Below the pieces are notes generated by a model that saw only the letters and a list, made by a program, of their open reading frames with translations, was not told where the DNA came from and did no database searches. This document shows positions 60,885 through 64,000 of a stretch of DNA of 64,000 nt, in pieces. Position 1 is the first letter of the stretch. Each line of letters opens with the position of its first letter. The position numbers were made by a program, and so were the translations under genes. Origin of the DNA: Saccharina japonica (lineage: Eukaryota; Sar; Phaeophyceae; Laminariales; Laminariaceae); the NCBI GenBank assembly GCA_008828725.1, contig MEHQ01001626.1:144250-208249 (forward strand). The letters run 5' to 3'.

Positions 60885-60956
60885 AACTCCACAAGAGACC
60901 CAAGACCGTCGAAGAGTCCGGCACCCACTGTGGTCAACGCATTATTGTTGAGCAAC
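60885..60956 (-). CDS. Block 3 LRR exon 1
   Basis: 72-bp exon reading LLNNNALTTVGAGLFDGL. One silent difference from block 2. Confidence 0.9.
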
Positions 60957-61539
60957 CTGAAGTAGTGCATGGGTATAACGGGGCGAATATACAGACACAT
61001 ATCGTTAATGCAATGCATGAGCACGGCTGGAATTTCTTACTGGCTTATGTGGCCTAGGAGGGGTGGTGTGTATGTGAGGGGTCACCCATGTCTATGCAAG
61101 TGGCCTCATAATTGGCGCGTTGGGGAAAACTCTATATTTATTTATTTTCATGACTTAAACCTTCCGGCTCAACTCATAGGAGGTTGTACCCTCAACGACT
61201 CCCTTGATTCGCCAGGGTCACAGGTGTCACTCCCCCCACCACCATTACCAGAACGACGTGCTTTCATCTTCATCACCCATAAGGTTCAACATTGCCAGTC
61301 CTAGTCGCTGTTCGTCGATTTTTTCTAACGCACGCTCTCGTGCTAGCTGCTACTGAATTCGTATGCAGGAAAATGCCGCTGCGGGAGTGTGCCCTCGGTG
61401 ACACTTGAACCCACGATATAGATGTGCTTGTGGGATGTATGTTTTCGTCGTACTATGGAGAACCATATGATGTACTATATTGACGCAAACATGATACACC
61501 TGTCCTCAACTAGTCTTATTGGCGTATTGATTCAGTTAG

Positions 61540-62380
61540 CCAAAACGACGAATCATACGACTAGCTGTCAGTATTGCACAGGATATTTTATCCTGGCTGC
61601 ATATGTGCTGGTAGAAAAAAAGATAATCCGATGGGGGGAATATCACTGGCCACCGATTGTTCGCGTGACTCGTTCGCCCTATATACATGTTACCTTTTCT
61701 TAATGTCTCGCGAAGGGGAACGATGTTCGAAACGTTTGTTGTGTTTGTCGATACATTACATCTTATTTGTCGGGTGACGTGTGGTTTATTGACAGTTGTT
61801 TTGCTGACGTGGGCATTGGCCCAAACGACGACATGTACGACTAGCTGTCATTGATGCACCCGGATACTTTACACTGGCTGCATACGTGCTAGTAGAAACA
61901 AGGGAATCCGATGAGGGGAAAATCACTGGCCACCGACTGTTGGCGTGACTCGTTCGCCCTATAAATGCTTATGACCTCTTCTTAATGTCGCGCGAAGGGG
62001 ACCGATGTTTGAAAAGTTTGTTGTGTTTGTCGATACCTTATGTCTTCTTTGTCGGGTGAAGTGTGGTTTTTTTAGAGTTGTTTTGCTGATGTCGGCATTG
62101 GCCCAAACGACGACACATACGACTAGATGTCAATGATGCACACGGATACCTTATACTCGCTGTATATATACTAGTAGAAACAAGAGAATCCGATGGGAGG
62201 AATATCACTGGCATCTAAGTGTTGGCGTGACTCGTTCGCCTTATAAATGTGTAAGACCTTTTCTTACCGTTGCGCGATAGATAACGATGTTTGAACAATT
62301 GGTTGTTTTTGTCGATAACCTACGTCTTTTTTGTCGTGTGAGGTGTGGTTTATTGACAGTTGTTTGCTGATGTGGGCATA
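61540..62380. repeat. Three tandem units of about 277 bp, block 3 copy
   Basis: Same landmarks and unit number as 37005-37840. The equal unit number in both copies means no expansion or loss since the block duplication. Confidence 0.85.
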
Positions 62381-63044
62381 GGAGTTACAAATGCATCTGT
62401 CCGTGTGATTGAACTTCTGCTAAATATGCAGAAAGACAAACAATCCAGAAAATCCGTACACATTCGTTGGTGACAAGTTTCTCTCTGCGATTTGCAGCAA
62501 ATATGCTATAATACATTTAAGAAGTGCAAAACAGTCTTTTTATCACGGCGGGCAGGTTTTGTCCCTCGGCTTGGCGTATGCCATTTAAAGTACGAACTAT
62601 TAACACGTGGAGTACCTATCTGATCAGCTACGCCAAGTGCCTATACAGTCAGCTTGATCGAGTGGATGCAGTTGTCAGTTTAATTCCATGACTGTGGTGA
62701 TGTCGATTGCTCCGTTGAATGTGCCCTTCAACGGCATTTCATGACTATGGCCAACCATACACCCACATCATGTTTAAGCATTGCACACTCACTTAGAGTT
62801 TGGCAATTTGTCGCCCAGCCACGATGCACTCTTCATGCACGGTTCTTAAATCGATTAGCTCGTCGAAACGGATGCCGTGAAAATCAGGTATTGCATTTAT
62901 CTTGTCACACACACCACAAAGATTATATTTTATGCACTGATACATTCTATCGATATTCAGAACTCCCCCTTAGGTTTATAGGCGTCGTGAAATTGATCTC
63001 CTCATCATGCCAGCCCCCGTGAGACGCACAAACAAGTATAAATG

Positions 63045-64000
63045 TACGGTTTGCTTCGGGTGTATCAGATTTAGATTTTACATTCGGGGAAGTTTGGTTC
63101 GTGGAACGTATACGTAGGGTAAAGAGTAAACACAAGTGTTTCAACACGTATCGAGACTCCGGCTAAGTCGAGATAGTTGTCTCTAACCTGGTGACGACAC
63201 GTCTAATATTTCGGAACTCTACACGCTTGATTCTCTTGACGGTGACGGCCGAAACCTCCGTAAGTCAACACGTCATTTTTTTCATAGGTCACCAGATGAA
63301 GACCTGCCAATCGCCTATCCAATGTGGTGGCCAAACAAATAAAATTTTTCCCTGTTCGGCCAAAGAGCCTGCAGCCTCTAAACGCTTGCTCGAAAGAGTA
63401 ACTCTTAAGTTTTACAGATACTAAAACAGTCGAAGAGCTGCGGATTGTTTACGTGTGGCCCACCCGTTTTAGTTATGATGAACCGACTCTTTGACCTACT
63501 GAACCACGTGCAGCCGCAACGAAGAACAACTATAAGTCCGCGGTTTGTTTCGGATATATCCGATTTATACTCTAAATTTGGGAACGTTTGGTTTCGAGGA
63601 ACGTATATGTGTAAAAAGTGAACACAAGTGTTCCAACAGGTCCCGAGTTCCGGCGAAGCCGATATAGTTGTCTAACCTAGTGACAGTTATGCATATAGTT
63701 GCGAAATCTACCTGATTGATTCTCTTGACGGGGACAGCTGCAACCTCACCAAGTAAACACCTCATTTTCGTTGATATATTTTTGATGACGGCCTGCCAAT
63801 CTCCACCATAAGCCTATCCAATGTGATGGGCAAACAAATACCAGATTTTCCTGTTCGGCAAAAAAGCCTGCATTCACCAAAAGCTCGCTCGAACACCTAA
63901 CTCTGATGTCTCACAGATATATCAAAACAGTCGAAGAACCTAGCATTGTTTACGTTTAGACAACCTTTTTATTACGGACGAGCCAGCTCTTATACCTAAA
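63045..64000. repeat. Direct repeat of about 540 bp, block 3 copy (second unit cut by window end)
   Basis: The duplicate of 38515-39620, confirming that the block duplication continues to the right edge of the window. Confidence 0.7.

Larger units (their letters stand above)
40771..60956 (-). other. LRR block 3 (19 exons; N-terminal caps beyond the window)
   Basis: Minus-strand run of 15 LRR exons of 72 bp, an 81-bp last LRR, a 42-bp LRR-cap exon, a 47-bp exon and an 84-bp Cys-rich exon. It is a near-copy of block 2: same exon order, sizes and phases. The predicted product is an extracellular-type LRR solenoid closed by a Cys-containing cap and followed by a Cys-rich linker. Such folds usually bind proteins or glycans, but no ligand can be read from the sequence. 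The two N-terminal cap exons expected from block 2 would fall at about 64.1-64.5 kb, just outside. All exons are open and match block 2 in length. It may be a gene of its own or the upstream part of the same giant gene as block 2. Confidence 0.85.
61000..64000. other. Block 3 intron upstream of LRR exon 1
   Basis: Presumed intron leading to the cap exon just beyond the window. Besides the tandem repeats at 61540-62380 and the direct repeat from 63045, the rest (such as 62400-63040) copies 37.85-38.5 kb of block 2 and has no exon I can recognise. Confidence 0.5.

Noticed and set aside
1-64000. Lamprey-type variable lymphocyte receptor (VLR) locus
   Set aside because: The LRR style is similar, but the repeats are ordinary exons with splice sites in a fixed order. 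There is no incomplete germline gene with flanking cassette donors, and the Cys-rich linkers differ.

Overview
This is eukaryotic nuclear DNA: genes are cut into very short exons with GT-AG introns, and non-coding DNA with simple repeats dominates. All coding sequence I can support is on the minus strand. It reads from high to low coordinates as one continuous run of small exons that encode leucine-rich repeats (LRRs) and cysteine-rich linkers. I find 52 exons, about 3.64 kb of coding sequence in 64 kb. The LRRs are the animal/VLR-like type (LxLxxNxLTTVxAGxFDxLxxL). Nearly every LRR is one 72-bp exon lying between phase-2 introns. One-repeat-per-exon LRR loci are known from brown algae such as Ectocarpus, and a brown alga or other stramenopile would fit, but this host assignment is inference and cannot be confirmed from the window.

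Layout in transcript order (right to left). Block 3 (about 60956 to 40771) has 15 LRR exons of 72 bp, a last LRR exon of 81 bp, a 42-bp LRR-cap exon, a 47-bp exon and an 84-bp Cys-rich exon. Its two N-terminal cap exons should lie just past 64000. Block 2 (40006 to 15431) is the complete version: cap exons of 58 and 90 bp, then the same 19 exons. Block 1 (13255 to 2047) is a diverged, shorter version with the two cap exons, four degenerate 72-bp LRRs and the same C-terminal set. Two further exons at 516-415 and 226-193 look like a linker and the first cap exon of another block that runs off the left edge.

The complete module of block 2 sums to 1482 nt, exactly 494 codons. It both begins and ends at a phase-1 intron, so modules can be repeated head to tail without breaking the frame. 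Only 764 bp separate block 3 from block 2, and I found no convincing start exon there. The window may therefore hold one giant modular LRR gene rather than three tandem genes. Both readings are kept open.

History seen in the sequence: an old duplication inside the LRR array (exons 25697-17519 match exons 36425-29149 in order and type), then a recent tandem duplication of the whole block of about 24.5 kb (15.4-39.6 kb against 40.77-64 kb). In the duplicated exons there are no stops, frameshifts or length changes, while the introns carry indels. That indicates coding constraint. The introns hold a 1.43-kb element with long terminal inverted repeats (in both copies), a 42-bp hairpin minisatellite, tandem repeats of about 277 bp, GTAG-rich microsatellites, tRNA-derived pol III-box sequences, and a weak reverse-transcriptase-like scrap. 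I see no protein-coding gene on the plus strand, no rRNA, no intact tRNA gene and no CRISPR array.
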